From Colwellia sp. TT2012 (GTDB taxonomy: Bacteria > Pseudomonadota > Gammaproteobacteria > Enterobacterales > Alteromonadaceae), in assembly GCF_001440345.1 (NCBI RefSeq), contig NZ_LJYX01000017.1:186001-250000 (forward strand): DNA of 64,000 nt. The letters are read 5' to 3'. Below are positions 28,569-38,570 of this stretch, one piece after another. The position numbers were made by a program, and so were the translations under genes. Positions within the stretch are counted from its first letter, which is position 1; each line of letters opens with the position of its first letter. A model generated the notes under the pieces. That model ran no database searches. It saw only the letters and a list, made by a program, of their open reading frames with translations, and had not been told where the DNA came from.

Positions 28569-28606
28569 TTGAGGTGCTAACAAGGGTAAAAGTGCTAGCA
28601 CCCCAA
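28569..28606 (-). terminator. Stem-loop between amine oxidase and cupin genes
   Basis: TTGAGGTGCTA and TAGCACCCCAA pair with one mismatch around a 16-nt loop just after the amine oxidase stop. Read leftward it is followed by ATTATTT. It may end or attenuate the transcript before the cupin gene. Confidence 0.5.
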
Positions 28607-28621
28607 TCATAAAATGGTTAA

Positions 28622-30523
28622 TTAAACGCCTTCAACCATAATACGTGTATCAGGTAAGCTTGCAAGATGAGGTATTTCTAAATCAGGATAAGCGGCTCGC
28701 GACAATGCATTTAATGCAGCGGCAATAGCACCTTCCTGCCACCCAGTTAAGGATGACAGCTGGTCACCTACAACAAAAAAGTTTGGCTCACTACCGTCAA
28801 TTCCTGTACCCTGCATCAACTGGTTAAAGTGTTTAACATTATCTTTGACACCATCACCCACTAGATGCCATTGTGCCCAGCCGCCTTTAATATAGGGCAT
28901 ATGCTGCCAAGCGATCGCAACACCGTTTTCCAGCCCTTGACCAAATTCATTGTTAAATAATTTCGCCCCATCACGGGCGGTAACAAGACGCTCATCGATA
29001 GGTAATTCACCCATATTATAAGCATTTTTGGAATAGTTATAACAGCCGGTCAAAATTCCCTTTTGATCATGATAATCGTTCGAGGGATACCATATTTGAA
29101 CAATCTGATTGTCAGTTCTCGAAATGCCGCCAAAAATTGGGACAACACCTATTTCAGAGCTTTTGACATCATTACACTCTTCACCCGAATTTTCATCACG
29201 AGAAGGCGTTATTGCACTACCTTGCCATAACGATCGCTCGGCCTGCCAACCTACTTTGGTTGTGCACGATAAAAAACGATTGGGAAAACCGTCTTCGTCA
29301 TTAGGGTTGTTTTGAGCATGGTATACGGCGGCTAAACCTTCTTTAAAGCTTTTACTAAAACCTTTTTCACTATCTGTATCTTGCAGCCGATCAGACAATA
29401 TATTTTCCAAAAAGGGCATAGCGACATTACTAAAACAATAATCAGCCTTATACACTTTACATTTGTCCGTGCCCAGTATTGAAACATGAATTTCAAATTG
29501 TTGATCCTGTTCATTCCAGTCAATTTTCTGTACCGGACTATTTAAATGCACAGTCCCACCGAGTGCGGCAACTTGTTGCGCAAAAGCATGCTGAACTTGG
29601 TCCATTCCACCGACGGGCTGAAACAATGTTGGCTGCCATAAGAAATCTTGAGATTGATAAAAGTTCGTTTTCCAAAATTCCGAATCTAACAAGCTATTAA
29701 GATCTAGTTGCTCTGCGGTAATGCCACTAGCCACCCCTGGTAGTACTGAAAAACCCGCTCGATCAGATGTAAAAGGATTCGAATCGCTGCCGACAGGAGA
29801 TACCCCCACATTATAGTTACCGTATGGACTAAGATCACCAAAACTGACCATAAGATCTTTTAACTTATCCGCAAGTGAAGAAATGTCATCTGCCGTAGAT
29901 CCTGGATTTAGGCCACTAATTAAATCATTTGCATTTTTATACACCATTTCTGCAATATGACCGCGGGTATTATGATCGAGTCGGCGACCAACAACAGCTT
30001 GCCCACTAAATCCCTGACTTGTTTGAATTAAATTTGATCCACTATCCATCACATAGACTTCTACGTCTACACCAAACGTTTTCAAGTATTGTAATAGCCT
30101 TTTATGGCTGGAGGGAATGCGGCCTGGGCCAGCATTGAGATAAGGTTCGTTATCGCCAAGTGGGCGTTCAAAACGTACAACTTGGGTACTACCCGGTGTG
30201 GAATTAATTAGTTCACGATCTTTATCCTGAACTAGAGTATCTCCCGTACGCAATGTCAAACAGCGACCGCCTGTTCGATTTTGTGCTTCGAGTATCGTCA
30301 CTTCCATGCCAGTTTCGTTGGCAAGTAACTCGTAGGCCGTCGTGAGTCCACCCACACCCGAACCGATAATAATGGCGGTTTTATTTTTGAAACAATCTTT
30401 CTGAAGCTTAAGAGTCCCAGGTGTCACTTTTTTCTGCTGGTTAACGGCGTAATTCAGTTCTGACCATGCTTTAGCTGATGGATTCTTCTTAAAAAAATCA
30501 GCTCTACTTTGATTATTAGACAT
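28622..30523 (-). CDS. Flavin-containing amine/L-amino-acid oxidase family protein
   Basis: This FAD enzyme of about 633 residues belongs to the monoamine oxidase/L-amino-acid oxidase fold. The N-terminal dinucleotide motif AIIIGSGVGGLTTAYELL, then LEAQNRTGGRCLT, binds FAD. Near residue 130 is LNAGPGRIPSSHKRLLQYL, a segment typical of amino-acid oxidases, and the C-terminal FAD contact GDQLSSLTGWQEGAIAAALNAL is intact. Such enzymes deaminate amines or amino acids, releasing H2O2 and ammonia; the substrate cannot be told. ATG 30523 is chosen because GGAG lies seven bases upstream; an ATG four codons earlier lacks one. No signal peptide is seen. Confidence 0.85.
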   Translation of the reverse strand: MSNNQSRADFFKKNPSAKAWSELNYAVNQQKKVTPGTLKLQKDCFKNKTAIIIGSGVGGLTTAYELLANETGMEVTILEAQNRTGGRCLTLRTGDTLVQDKDRELINSTPGSTQVVRFERPLGDNEPYLNAGPGRIPSSHKRLLQYLKTFGVDVEVYVMDSGSNLIQTSQGFSGQAVVGRRLDHNTRGHIAEMVYKNANDLISGLNPGSTADDISSLADKLKDLMVSFGDLSPYGNYNVGVSPVGSDSNPFTSDRAGFSVLPGVASGITAEQLDLNSLLDSEFWKTNFYQSQDFLWQPTLFQPVGGMDQVQHAFAQQVAALGGTVHLNSPVQKIDWNEQDQQFEIHVSILGTDKCKVYKADYCFSNVAMPFLENILSDRLQDTDSEKGFSKSFKEGLAAVYHAQNNPNDEDGFPNRFLSCTTKVGWQAERSLWQGSAITPSRDENSGEECNDVKSSEIGVVPIFGGISRTDNQIVQIWYPSNDYHDQKGILTGCYNYSKNAYNMGELPIDERLVTARDGAKLFNNEFGQGLENGVAIAWQHMPYIKGGWAQWHLVGDGVKDNVKHFNQLMQGTGIDGSEPNFFVVGDQLSSLTGWQEGAIAAALNALSRAAYPDLEIPHLASLPDTRIMVEGV

Positions 30524-31022
30524 ATTGTGCTCCATTCATATTGTTTTTTTGCTACTTGATTTATTTTTAGATTTAACCTAATTAATGACTTTAACTGCGC
30601 TTGTTGACGAGGTTGCTTCGCGACAGAAAAATAAATCCTCATCATCAATAATAATGCCTCTACGCACTCACCAACGAGCGCGACTACTCGGAGGGTGTAA
30701 CAATTCGCAAGAGAGGTAAATCACTTAAAAGGCTGTTCCCGTCCTTTGGGTGATCGTAGGCTCCTTGCAAACTGAATATATCAAATAGTTATTTAAAATA
30801 ATATTACATCCTATTACACGGGAACTTTGCAATTCTTTTTTCTTCGTGATAGAAAAATAACATAGCACTAACTTATTGATAATAAATATAAAAGCAGTAT
30901 TATTTATATTGAATATTGATACTTACGGTAAATTAAAATGTGCCGTGGTAGCGAAGAGTAGAATTAAGTACTAATAATGTTTTTAGAGTGGGCGTCTTAG
31001 TTATTTATTGGTTATTTTATTT
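30524..31022. other. Leader region of the amine oxidase, no gene
   Basis: About 500 AT-rich bases precede the amine oxidase; no credible coding frame was found. The region should carry its promoter and one edge of the inserted cassette, which abuts the broken glutamate synthase-type gene at about 31023. No terminal inverted repeat or target duplication was identified at this edge. Confidence 0.45.
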
Positions 31023-32005
31023 TTAATTAGCCTTACAAATACTTAAAAACTCGGCCGGATTACCCATACATAATTTAAAACCAACAGGCTTACCACCACT
31101 TAAGCTGCGTAATCTTTCTATGAAAGCTAACAGGTCTTTTGGCGAGGTACATTCGGGGTTTACTGCTGGCGAGACACAATCATGATCTTTTGAAATATGT
31201 CTAATACGTGCTATTTCATCGGTTATTTTGGCTTTAGGCAGCACACCACCATGACCAGGTTTTGCCCCCTGGCTTAACTTTATTTCGATCATTTTAACTT
31301 GCGGTAGTTTAGCCGTTTTCTCAAAGCTAGCAGGATTAAAGCGCCCCTGCTCATCACGGCAACCAAACAGCCCAGTGCCCAGCTGCCAAACAATATCACC
31401 GCCATGTTTTAAGTGATAAGGACTCGCGGCGCCTCTCCGGTATTATGGTAACAACCGGCTTTTTTTGCGCCTAAATTAAGTGCTTCAATAGCATTGGCAC
31501 TTAACGAGCCAAAGCTCATAGCTGAAATATTCAAATAAGATGCCGAATAAGGTTGCTTGCAACTATCACCACCTATGAGTATACGTTTAGCACTCTCTTT
31601 TATATGAGCAGGTGATAATGAATGCCATAAACTTAAGTAATTATCTTCGACCAGATCACGCTGGGTACCAAAGGCAATGGTATCACGGATATTTTTAGCG
31701 CGTTGATAGACCAAGGCACGTTGCTCTCGGTTAAAAGGCCGCTATTCCGTGTCATTAGCAATAAAGTATTGCTGTATTTCTACACGGTAAGATTCAAGAA
31801 AATAGCGTAAATATGCCACTACCGGGTAAATACGATTCAAACTATGGCGACTATAAAAAACATCGTATATGCCAATAATGCTATAGAGTAATGTTGACAC
31901 TAACAAACAATACTACAAACACTTTGGCTGTGCATAAAGCAGTACCCGGCGGAAAAGTTACCTAGGCTGGCAATTAACCAGAGAGTTTTTTGCATTATGG
32001 TCATA
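31023..32005 (-). pseudogene. 5' fragment of FMN-binding glutamate synthase-family gene
   Basis: Reading leftward from ATG 32005 (AAGGACG upstream), the sequence encodes an N-terminal hydrophobic segment, then in another frame YPVVAYLRYFLESYRVEIQQ, a TAG (near 31743) before RPFNREQRALVYQRAKNIRD, and LNISAMSFGSLSANAIEAL. A further frameshift at about 31430 is followed by SPYHLKHGGDIVWQLGTGLF and MIEIKLSQGAKPGHGGVLP. It stops abruptly after GNPAEFLSICKA. About 100 residues of the family are missing between here and the 3' fragment at 27583-27890. There are at least two frameshifts and one stop. Confidence 0.87.
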
Positions 32006-32220
32006 AAACGTCCTTATTTAACATCTGTGTTGGTATTTAAAATACGCCATATATCATTAATAACTTAGCGCTATTGCAAGCTATCGAATACATGGATATA
32101 TACTTAAAAAATCTCTTGTTACTATTGGTTTGATAAAGAAAGGGCAGCGGACTAAAAGGTGAGTTTTAGGGTAAATAAGTAAGCTAAACATCACTACTTT
32201 TATATCTATTAAACTAGTGC

Positions 32221-32448
32221 GGTCATGCAAAAGACAGCTGGGAAGCTAACAAAGTCATTAAAGCATCTCTTTGGTCTATCACGCTTTTGGGTACAAAGCG
32301 CCATAGGTTTTATGGCAACTTGGTGCGCTATGCTAAATGGTAAAATTAGAGTCAAACATCCGTAGTTGATTTAATAGCTGACATTGCCCGATCCCCAAAT
32401 CACTTAAATCTTAATACTGTTTATCCTTTAGATTATCAAAAATATTAA
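32221..32448 (+). pseudogene. Possible decayed small gene, unknown
   Basis: One frame reads GHAKDSWEANKVIKASLWSI and on to VRYAKW, then two stops, then VVDLIADIARSPNHLNLNTV and YPLDYQKY before a TAA at 32446-32448. An ATG at 32225 opens a different 47-codon frame over the same DNA. No family was recognised. The final TAA touches a terminator-like stem, which hints at a former gene. Confidence 0.3.
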
Positions 32449-32483
32449 GGTCCAATGTAGTGGCTTGGTTAATTGGACCTTTT
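32447..32483 (+). terminator. Probable rho-independent terminator
   Basis: AAGGTCCAAT and ATTGGACCTT form a perfect 10-bp stem with a 15-nt loop, followed by TT. Confidence 0.6.
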
Positions 32484-32631
32484 AGCTAAAGACATTATCA
32501 ATTAAAAAATACAAAACTGTGGTCAATATTACGGTGTTTTTCAAGATAGTTGGACACAACACCTTGAGTAATTACCCCTATAAAGTTTTTTGTACTATCT
32601 TTAGATGACGTAATCAAAATAAGGACTAATT

Positions 32632-32826
32632 ATGTTAATTCAAGGAAGTGAAAAAAATCAATCCATTGTTATCTGTGACGATACAAGTATTTCAGCACCG
32701 AAAATCAGCAATGGCCATGTAAAGCTTGAAAACTTGGAGCCTTCTGATGTTGCCTCGCACGAAGAACTTATCCCTTATAAATGGTATTCGCCACTTACTG
32801 ATTTACTCGAACACTTAGCGCATTAA
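32632..32826 (+). CDS. Small hypothetical protein
   Basis: This 64-residue acidic protein (MLIQGSEKNQSIVICDDTSI at the start) was not recognised. It has no signal peptide or membrane segment. AAGGAC precedes the ATG at a good distance, the main reason for calling it. The neighbourhood is gene-poor, so expression is uncertain. Confidence 0.45.
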   Translation: MLIQGSEKNQSIVICDDTSISAPKISNGHVKLENLEPSDVASHEELIPYKWYSPLTDLLEHLAH

Positions 32827-33828
32827 TAAACGGCTCCTTGCTGGATTGGTAAAGTCAATTCCATTGCCTGTGTCGTCATCCACCAAATAAGGTCAGAAAG
32901 GTACGCACCACGGACGTTAAGATTTATTTGATTAATATCACTCAAAGTAACACTGTTCTATCTAAGGGATATTAATCAATAAAAATCATCTAAAAATAAT
33001 GGCTTATGAATAAAGATTTTATTCTTCAACGGATATGTATTTTCAGGGAAAGAAATAGAGCCTAATGCTGCATAACAGGTTATCAATATATTGAGAGATA
33101 AATTTAATATTCATTTACCGCAGAGGCGAGCACTGGACGAATCACTTACCTCGTCAGGCAGTGTGCATGAAATTGTTGATTCATCTCAGTTCAGATCCTA
33201 ACTAATGCCGAGATTCAAGCTCCCCTTCCTTACATATTGAATATTTAACAAAGTATCGGAAGCCTAAAGCTATTTACTCGCTTCTTTTCACTGTACAATG
33301 ATGTTTAACCTGATGGTTAATACTGATTTGCTGCTACGGTAAAGTGAGTGCCTTTCGACATTGTCACGATAAGCCTATAAGAGCTAAATTACGTAATTAA
33401 ACCATCTTCAAATATTGCCGGAATTAGTTGAAACGTTATAGTCTCAAATAAAATCAATTACCGAACAAGTTATTATCTTCAAAAAAGTGCTTCAGAGCTT
33501 TAATGAAGAAATTTTTTTTAACTATATTGATAGTGGTAGTACGGGTAAAACAAAAATTTTATTCCATCGTTAGGCATAAAACCTGAGCGAGGTTCACTAT
33601 TTTCATCGGCTGAGGTGAGTAAATGAATAAAAGATGGAGCCGATGATATTTCACCTGAGTGACTTGTTATTGCGCGAAATGTGGCTAGTATGAAAATAAA
33701 AAAGGTAAGCATCGTTAATCAGCAATACAATTTGCAGCTTAAGGTGACTTAATTAAATTCAAAATCTGATTTTGTAATGGTGATAGCAAATCAGAATTAT
33801 ATTTTTCACCAAAAATAAAGAGAACGTT
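32827..33828. other. Gene-poor kilobase before the cold-shock gene
   Basis: No convincing gene is present in 1,002 bases. Short open frames on both strands lack ribosome-binding sites and family resemblance. The stretch around 33115-33200 reads as a protein-like fragment (RRALDESLTSSGSVHEIVDS) but has no start. The end nearest the cold-shock gene contains an inverted repeat, TCTGATTT/AAATCAGA (33765-33795), which probably lies in its leader RNA. Confidence 0.45.
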
Positions 33829-34035
33829 ATGAGTAAAGGTATAGTTAAGTGGTTTAATTCAGATAAAGGTTTCGGCTTCATTACTCCAGAAGACGGAAGT
33901 AAAGATTTGTTTGTTCATCATTCAGAAATTCAATCAGGCGGTGAATATGCAACATTGGCTGATGGTCAAGCCGTTGAGTACGAAGTAGGTCAAGGACAGA
34001 AAGGTCCATGTGCAAATAAAGTTGTTGCTGTTTAA
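33829..34035 (+). CDS. CspA-family cold-shock protein
   Basis: This is a 68-residue single OB-fold RNA chaperone. The RNP1 motif KGFGFI and RNP2-like LFVHHS are present, with the N-terminal [15 protein letters not shown] and the C-terminal [13 protein letters not shown] typical of the family. It melts RNA structures and supports translation in the cold. A long stem-loop closes the transcript. Which csp paralogue it is cannot be told. Confidence 0.94.
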   Translation: MSKGIVKWFNSDKGFGFITPEDGSKDLFVHHSEIQSGGEYATLADGQAVEYEVGQGQKGPCANKVVAV

Positions 34036-34047
34036 ACCGTAGCACAG

Positions 34048-34096
34048 AACAATTAAGTAAGCGGATGCGTTACACGCACTCACTTACTTAATTGTT
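34048..34096 (+). terminator. Long stem-loop after the cold-shock gene
   Basis: AACAATTAAGTAAG pairs perfectly with CTTACTTAATTGTT (14 bp); the loop contains a second small stem TGCGT/ACGCA. It starts 12 nt after the csp stop. Confidence 0.75.
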
Positions 34097-34277
34097 ATCG
34101 ATAGAAAAACCAATCCAAATTAGCTTCACCACCTAACCCCTAATGTCTTCTAAGTGCTATTAATAAACATTTTGGTGTTATTCTTAAACAATAAATCTTC
34201 AAATCAAAACGCTATACATGTGCTAAAAATAAACTAGTTACTTTTCTTAAAGTCATTATTAGGGTGTTAGGCGAATC

Positions 34278-34595
34278 ATGAATCCAAGTAAAGTTTTCCG
34301 TGACAAAATTAGGAAACTTACAGATCTTCCAAATATAGGTAAGGCAGGTGCCGCTGACCTTGAGTTACTTGGTATAGAGAAACCTGACGATCTCATGGGG
34401 CAGAATCCGTATGAAATGTATGAGAGACTCTGCATTATAACTGGCAACAGGCACGACCCCTGTGTCATTGATGTGTTTATTTCAGTTACATGCTTTATCA
34501 ATGGTGACGAGCCAAAGCCTTGGTGGGCTTACACTGCTGAGCGTAAAAGTGTGCAAAACGCTCAGCAGCATAATATTTTAGCAAGCATTACTTAG
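34278..34595 (+). CDS. Helix-hairpin-helix protein, Cdd1 (pathogenicity locus) type
   Basis: This 105-residue protein begins with an HhH motif, LTDLPNIGKAGAADLELLGI (about 14-33), followed by KPDDLMGQNPYEMYERLC and a conserved WWAYTAERK near the C-terminus. This matches the Cdd1 family, once annotated as mitomycin-resistance proteins. The HhH suggests DNA binding; no enzymatic role is known to me. It is 53 nt upstream of an HNH endonuclease gene. Confidence 0.78.
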   Translation: MNPSKVFRDKIRKLTDLPNIGKAGAADLELLGIEKPDDLMGQNPYEMYERLCIITGNRHDPCVIDVFISVTCFINGDEPKPWWAYTAERKSVQNAQQHNILASIT

Positions 34596-34648
34596 CCCGT
34601 TATTTGGGCGTTAACTGAATATTGAAGGTTACAAATTGGGGAGGTTCT

Positions 34649-34972
34649 ATGAGTGGCAACAAAAAACTGGTACGTCAAAACTTCAGAGACTCTGTCTTTA
34701 AGCGGGATAGAAATAAATGCGTGTTCTGTGGACAGACTGACAATTTAATCGTCCATCACATTACGGAAAGAAATCTAATGCCATTTGGTGGCTATATTAA
34801 GGAAAATGGTATTTCTCTCTGTCCTGATCATCACAAGATGGCTGAGAGCTATCATCACAGTAATGGAGAAGAATATCCTCAAGGCTTCCACCCTAATGAA
34901 TTATACAGAAAAATAGGATCAAGTTTCGAAATAGCACAAAAAGCCTCAAAACGATTAGAGAGATACAGTTAA
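34649..34972 (+). CDS. HNH endonuclease-like protein
   Basis: This 107-residue protein is built around one HNH domain: FKRDRNKCVFCG (first zinc CxxC), LIVHHI (catalytic His) and NGISLCPDHHKMAE (second CxxH and catalytic residues). ATG 34649 is chosen because GGGGAGG lies four bases upstream; a TTG nine codons earlier is in frame but has no such site. It may be a stand-alone nuclease, like those of mobile or defence regions, but no partner apart from the HhH gene is seen. Confidence 0.78.
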   Translation: MSGNKKLVRQNFRDSVFKRDRNKCVFCGQTDNLIVHHITERNLMPFGGYIKENGISLCPDHHKMAESYHHSNGEEYPQGFHPNELYRKIGSSFEIAQKASKRLERYS

Positions 34973-35015
34973 CAAGACACCTCAGTCAGCCTTATGTCTG
35001 CCGCTGTGCTTGGCA

Positions 35016-35657
35016 TTAGCGATTAAGTGCGGCGTCAAAATTAGCTAGCGTAACAACGTCACCGGCAATCAAGCTATCTATATGGATGTCGCCAATTCGG
35101 ACTCTTACCAGTCTTAATGTGGCAAAGCCCACAGCCGCCGTCATTTTTCTTATCTGGCGATTTTTCCCTTCACAAAGAGTGATAGAGATCCAGCTAGTAG
35201 GGCCATGTCGCGAATCGCGAATTTTACGACCACGACTGGGCAGTTGAGGCTCACCGTCTAATTTGAACGCTTTACAAGGTAAGGTTAGATATTTAGTGCC
35301 ATTGATAGCAATATCAACACCCTTTTGCAGCTGTGATATTACGGCTACCGTGATCACGCCATCAACTTGCACGTAGTACTCTTTTTCTATAGCTTTGTCT
35401 CTGACTTTGTAGCTCATCATACCGTCAGTTGTCAGTAACAATAAACCTTCGGAGTCGTGATCTAATCGGCCAATCGCCATCGTTTTCTCGGGAAAGTTAA
35501 ATAGCTCACCGAGGAGATGTTTCTTCTTTCGTGATTCGGGTAAAAACTGACTTAAAAAACCATATGGCTTAAATATTTTGAAGTGCTGGTGCTGGTGCTG
35601 CTGATCGTGGCTTGGCTCAGCGAGCTCTGTTAAACTGGTTTGCTTAGTGGTTGGCAT
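35016..35657 (-). CDS. rluE: 23S rRNA pseudouridine synthase, RluE-like
   Basis: This 213-residue protein is of the RsuA/RluE group. The catalytic motif AIGRLDHDSEGLLLLT (with the essential Asp of GRLD), the KEYYVQVDG strand, and the C-terminal GKNRQIRKMTAAVGFATLRL, then RVRIGDI, are all present. It lacks the N-terminal S4 domain of RsuA and RluB, as RluE does. RluE makes pseudouridine at position 2457 of 23S rRNA in E. coli. The His/Gln-rich residues 18-26 (HDQQHQHQH) are a local oddity. Confidence 0.8.
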   Translation of the reverse strand: MPTTKQTSLTELAEPSHDQQHQHQHFKIFKPYGFLSQFLPESRKKKHLLGELFNFPEKTMAIGRLDHDSEGLLLLTTDGMMSYKVRDKAIEKEYYVQVDGVITVAVISQLQKGVDIAINGTKYLTLPCKAFKLDGEPQLPSRGRKIRDSRHGPTSWISITLCEGKNRQIRKMTAAVGFATLRLVRVRIGDIHIDSLIAGDVVTLANFDAALNR

Positions 35658-35719
35658 TAAACATAGCTTTGATGGTAAAGTCTGATTGGTATCACATTAT
35701 ACAGTTACTTTTGGCATAA

Positions 35720-35743
35720 AAAAGGCAACCGAAGTTGCCTTTT
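35720..35743 (-). terminator. Rho-independent terminator after the DEAD-box gene
   Basis: AAAAGGCAAC and GTTGCCTTTT form a perfect 10-bp stem with a CGAA tetraloop, 22 nt past the helicase stop. Confidence 0.92.
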
Positions 35744-35765
35744 AGCTCTTTATTAGCGAAAAATG

Positions 35766-37115
35766 CTAATCCTGTTCTTTTTTGGACGAATTTTCAATTT
35801 GCTCAGGTGTTAACGCCTTCTTACGCTTAATAATTTTCATGGCGCCGGCATCTTCTATATCAAGGAAAGTTTTCTTAATGACTTTTCTCGGTTTCTTAGC
35901 AAGCGGTTTTTGCTCTATCGTGCTAGTCACTTTAGCTTTAACCACTTTTTCTTTTCTCGGTTTTAAGCCTTTAAATTTGACTTTAATACCAGCAACTTTA
36001 GTAAAGCTTATTTTTTTCTGCAAGAAAGCTTCAACGTTTTTAAAGCTTAACCAATCATTTGGCCCGACTAATGAAATCGCATCCCCTTTGCTTCCGGCAC
36101 GACCCGTCCGACCAATACGATGGACAAATTCCTCCGCATGTTTTGGCATATCAAAGTTAATCACATGCGAAACATTGATTAAATCAAGGCCACGTGAAGC
36201 TAAATCTGTGGTAACCAATATCTTGTGTTTACCTTTAGCAAAACTGTCCATAATTTGATTACGTTGGCCTTGGTTTAAGTCACCACTTAATGCGACCGCA
36301 TTAAGATCTTGCTTGGTTAACATGGTAGCTAAACGTTCAGTATCACTTCGTGTTGCCGTGAAGATAATGATTTGCTGCGAAATTTCTGTCGTTAAGAAAT
36401 GCTGCAAAAGTACTTCTTTTTGACTGAGATTATCTGCTAAAAAGAAACGTTTGGTAATATCTTCATGTTCGGTATGAGCTGATGCTATGGCAATACGTTT
36501 CGGTTTTTTTAATAACTCTTTGGCAAAGTCATTCACTTGCGCATGGTCTAAAGTTGCTGAAAACAATAAGGTTTGGCGTTTACGGTGATCGGCAGCATTA
36601 TTTATTTGCGTGAGCTGTTTACTAAAACCTAAATCCAACATGCGATCGGCTTCATCTAAAATAAGCAGCTCTAAGCCATTTAAATAGAAATGACCTTGCT
36701 TTAAATGATCCGCTAAACGACCCGGTGTTGCGACAATAAAATGCGGGTCTTTCTCTAACACTTTCACTTGGTCGTTAAAGTTTTCACCGCCTAAAATCAG
36801 CACTGCCTTAAATTGGGTATTGGCAGTAAACAAACGTAATTGACTAAAGACCTGCTTAGCTAATTCACGTGTTGGCGTTAAAATAACTACCCGTGGATCA
36901 CGCTTAGATAAAGCACGGTTTTTAGTTAACCTTTGTATCGCTGGCAGGATAAAAGCTAAGGTTTTACCCGAGCCGGTTTTCGATGAAGCAATTAAATCAT
37001 GCCCCGCCATCGCCGCAGGAATAGCCTGTTGCTGAATTTGTGTTGGCTCGCTAAAACCAAGATGATTAACGGTATCTATCAAACATCTGTCTAAACCAAA
37101 ATCACTAAATTGCAC
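35766..37115 (-). CDS. DEAD-box RNA helicase
   Basis: This is a 449-residue ATP-dependent RNA helicase. The Q motif (FSEPTQIQQQAIP), motif I (SSKTGSGKT), PTRELA, motif II LDEADRMLD, SAT (LFSATL) and motif VI HRIGRTGRAGSKGD are all present. After about residue 375 there is a basic, lysine-rich tail (PRKEKVVKAK and similar), as in several RhlE/SrmB-type ribosome-assembly helicases. The exact subfamily is not certain. It starts 42 nt after gltX and is probably co-transcribed with it. Confidence 0.92.
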   Translation of the reverse strand: MQFSDFGLDRCLIDTVNHLGFSEPTQIQQQAIPAAMAGHDLIASSKTGSGKTLAFILPAIQRLTKNRALSKRDPRVVILTPTRELAKQVFSQLRLFTANTQFKAVLILGGENFNDQVKVLEKDPHFIVATPGRLADHLKQGHFYLNGLELLILDEADRMLDLGFSKQLTQINNAADHRKRQTLLFSATLDHAQVNDFAKELLKKPKRIAIASAHTEHEDITKRFFLADNLSQKEVLLQHFLTTEISQQIIIFTATRSDTERLATMLTKQDLNAVALSGDLNQGQRNQIMDSFAKGKHKILVTTDLASRGLDLINVSHVINFDMPKHAEEFVHRIGRTGRAGSKGDAISLVGPNDWLSFKNVEAFLQKKISFTKVAGIKVKFKGLKPRKEKVVKAKVTSTIEQKPLAKKPRKVIKKTFLDIEDAGAMKIIKRKKALTPEQIENSSKKEQD

Positions 37116-37157
37116 TAGGCACTCTCCTACGTTTATTTAACGTGATTAAAATTGTCA

Positions 37158-38570
37158 TTAACTCGCAGCAATTCTTGCTTCAACTAACACTAAGGCTTGG
37201 TCAATTCTTTCTAACACTTTACTTTGCTCTAACAAGGCTAAAGTAATATCAAGTGATGGTGAGTTACCGCCGCCTGTGGCCGCAACACGAAGTGGCATAC
37301 CGACTTTACCCATACCAAGTTCTAATTCAACCGCAGTATCGTTAATTGCGGCGTGAATAGGCTCTGGTGACCAATCAGTTAATGCCGCTAGTTTTTCTTT
37401 TACTAATAACATTGGCTCTTTAACTACTGGACGTAAATGTTTTTTAACCGCTTTTGCATCAAGCTCGGTAAAGTCTTCATAGAAATAACGTGAAATTTCA
37501 GCCATTTCTTTCAGAGTTTTCACTCTGTCTGCTTGAATTTTAACAATATCAGCTAAAGCTGGCCCCTTAGTGGTGTCAATGCCTTGCTCTTTCATGTGCC
37601 ACGCTAAGTGCTCAGCAACATAAGCAGGGTCTAAGGTTTTCATGTAGTGCTGGTTTACCCAGATAAGTTTATCGGTATTAAAACCAGACGGTGCACGATT
37701 ACAATCTTTTAAATCAAATAACTCAATCATCTCTTCACGAGAGAATATTTCTTTATCGCCGTGTGACCAACCTAAACGCACTAAATAGTTTAGCAGCGCT
37801 TCAGGTAAGTAACCATCATCGCGATATTGCATCACACTAACAGCGCCATGGCGTTTAGATAAGCGCTTACCATCTTCACCTAAAATCATTGGCAGGTGGG
37901 CATATTCAGGTACAGTGGCACCTAAAGCACGAAAAATATTAATTTGTCTCGGGGTATTACTAATATGATCATCACCACGGACAACATGAGAAACCTTCAT
38001 ATCCCAGTCATCAACAACCACAGTTAAGTTGTATGTTGGTGTACCATCAGAGCGCGCAATGATTAAATCATCTAACTGCTCATTACTAATGGTAATGTCA
38101 CCCTTAACTATGTCTTTAATTACCACGACGCCTTCAAGCGGATTTTTAAAACGAATAACAAAAGGTTTATCTGTTGGGTGGTCAGTACGGTCACGCCATA
38201 AGCCATTATATTTTTCAATACCGCCTTTCGCTTTAGCTTCCTCACGCATCACATCAACTTCTTCCGCTGTGCTGTAACAGCGATACGCATTACCCGAGGC
38301 AAGTAGTTGTTCGATGACTTCTTTATAACGATCAAAACGTTCTGTTTGAAAATAGGGACCATGAGTCCACTTAAGATTTAACCAGTTCATACCATCCATA
38401 ATGGCATCAACAGAAGCTTGGCTTGAACGCTCTAAATCGGTATCTTCGATACGAAGTATAAAATCACCACCATTTTTTTTGGCATATAACCAGCTATATA
38501 AGGCAGTACGAGCACCACCAACATGTAAATAACCTGTTGGGCTTGGGGCAAAACGTGTTGTTAAAGTCAT
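37158..38570 (-). CDS. gltX: Glutamyl-tRNA synthetase
   Basis: GltX charges tRNA-Glu with glutamate. It is a class I synthetase with the HIGH-type motif [13 protein letters not shown] (residues about 17-29) and KLSKR-type [12 protein letters not shown] (about 235-245), and the anticodon-binding helical domain after 330. The 470 residues match E. coli (471). A tRNA-Val array lies upstream on the same strand, the neighbourhood known from E. coli, where gltX adjoins the valU-lysV tRNA operon. Confidence 0.97.
   Translation of the reverse strand: MTLTTRFAPSPTGYLHVGGARTALYSWLYAKKNGGDFILRIEDTDLERSSQASVDAIMDGMNWLNLKWTHGPYFQTERFDRYKEVIEQLLASGNAYRCYSTAEEVDVMREEAKAKGGIEKYNGLWRDRTDHPTDKPFVIRFKNPLEGVVVIKDIVKGDITISNEQLDDLIIARSDGTPTYNLTVVVDDWDMKVSHVVRGDDHISNTPRQINIFRALGATVPEYAHLPMILGEDGKRLSKRHGAVSVMQYRDDGYLPEALLNYLVRLGWSHGDKEIFSREEMIELFDLKDCNRAPSGFNTDKLIWVNQHYMKTLDPAYVAEHLAWHMKEQGIDTTKGPALADIVKIQADRVKTLKEMAEISRYFYEDFTELDAKAVKKHLRPVVKEPMLLVKEKLAALTDWSPEPIHAAINDTAVELELGMGKVGMPLRVAATGGGNSPSLDITLALLEQSKVLERIDQALVLVEARIAAS

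Larger units (their letters stand above)
32006..32631. other. Intergenic region with decayed coding traces
   Basis: No intact gene is seen in these 626 bases. The central part (32221-32448) has protein-like stretches and ends in a stem-loop, listed separately. The last 60 bases lead into a small hypothetical gene with an AAGGAC ribosome-binding site. Confidence 0.45.

Noticed and set aside
33518-33712. Minus-strand 64-codon frame in the gene-poor kilobase
   Set aside because: It has a hydrophobic start but no Shine-Dalgarno, promoter or recognisable domain; likely chance in AT-rich DNA.
34278-34972. HhH and HNH genes as a toxin-antitoxin or defence pair
   Set aside because: The two are adjacent but separately spaced, with no overlap, no typical antitoxin features and no other defence genes nearby; adjacency alone is not enough.
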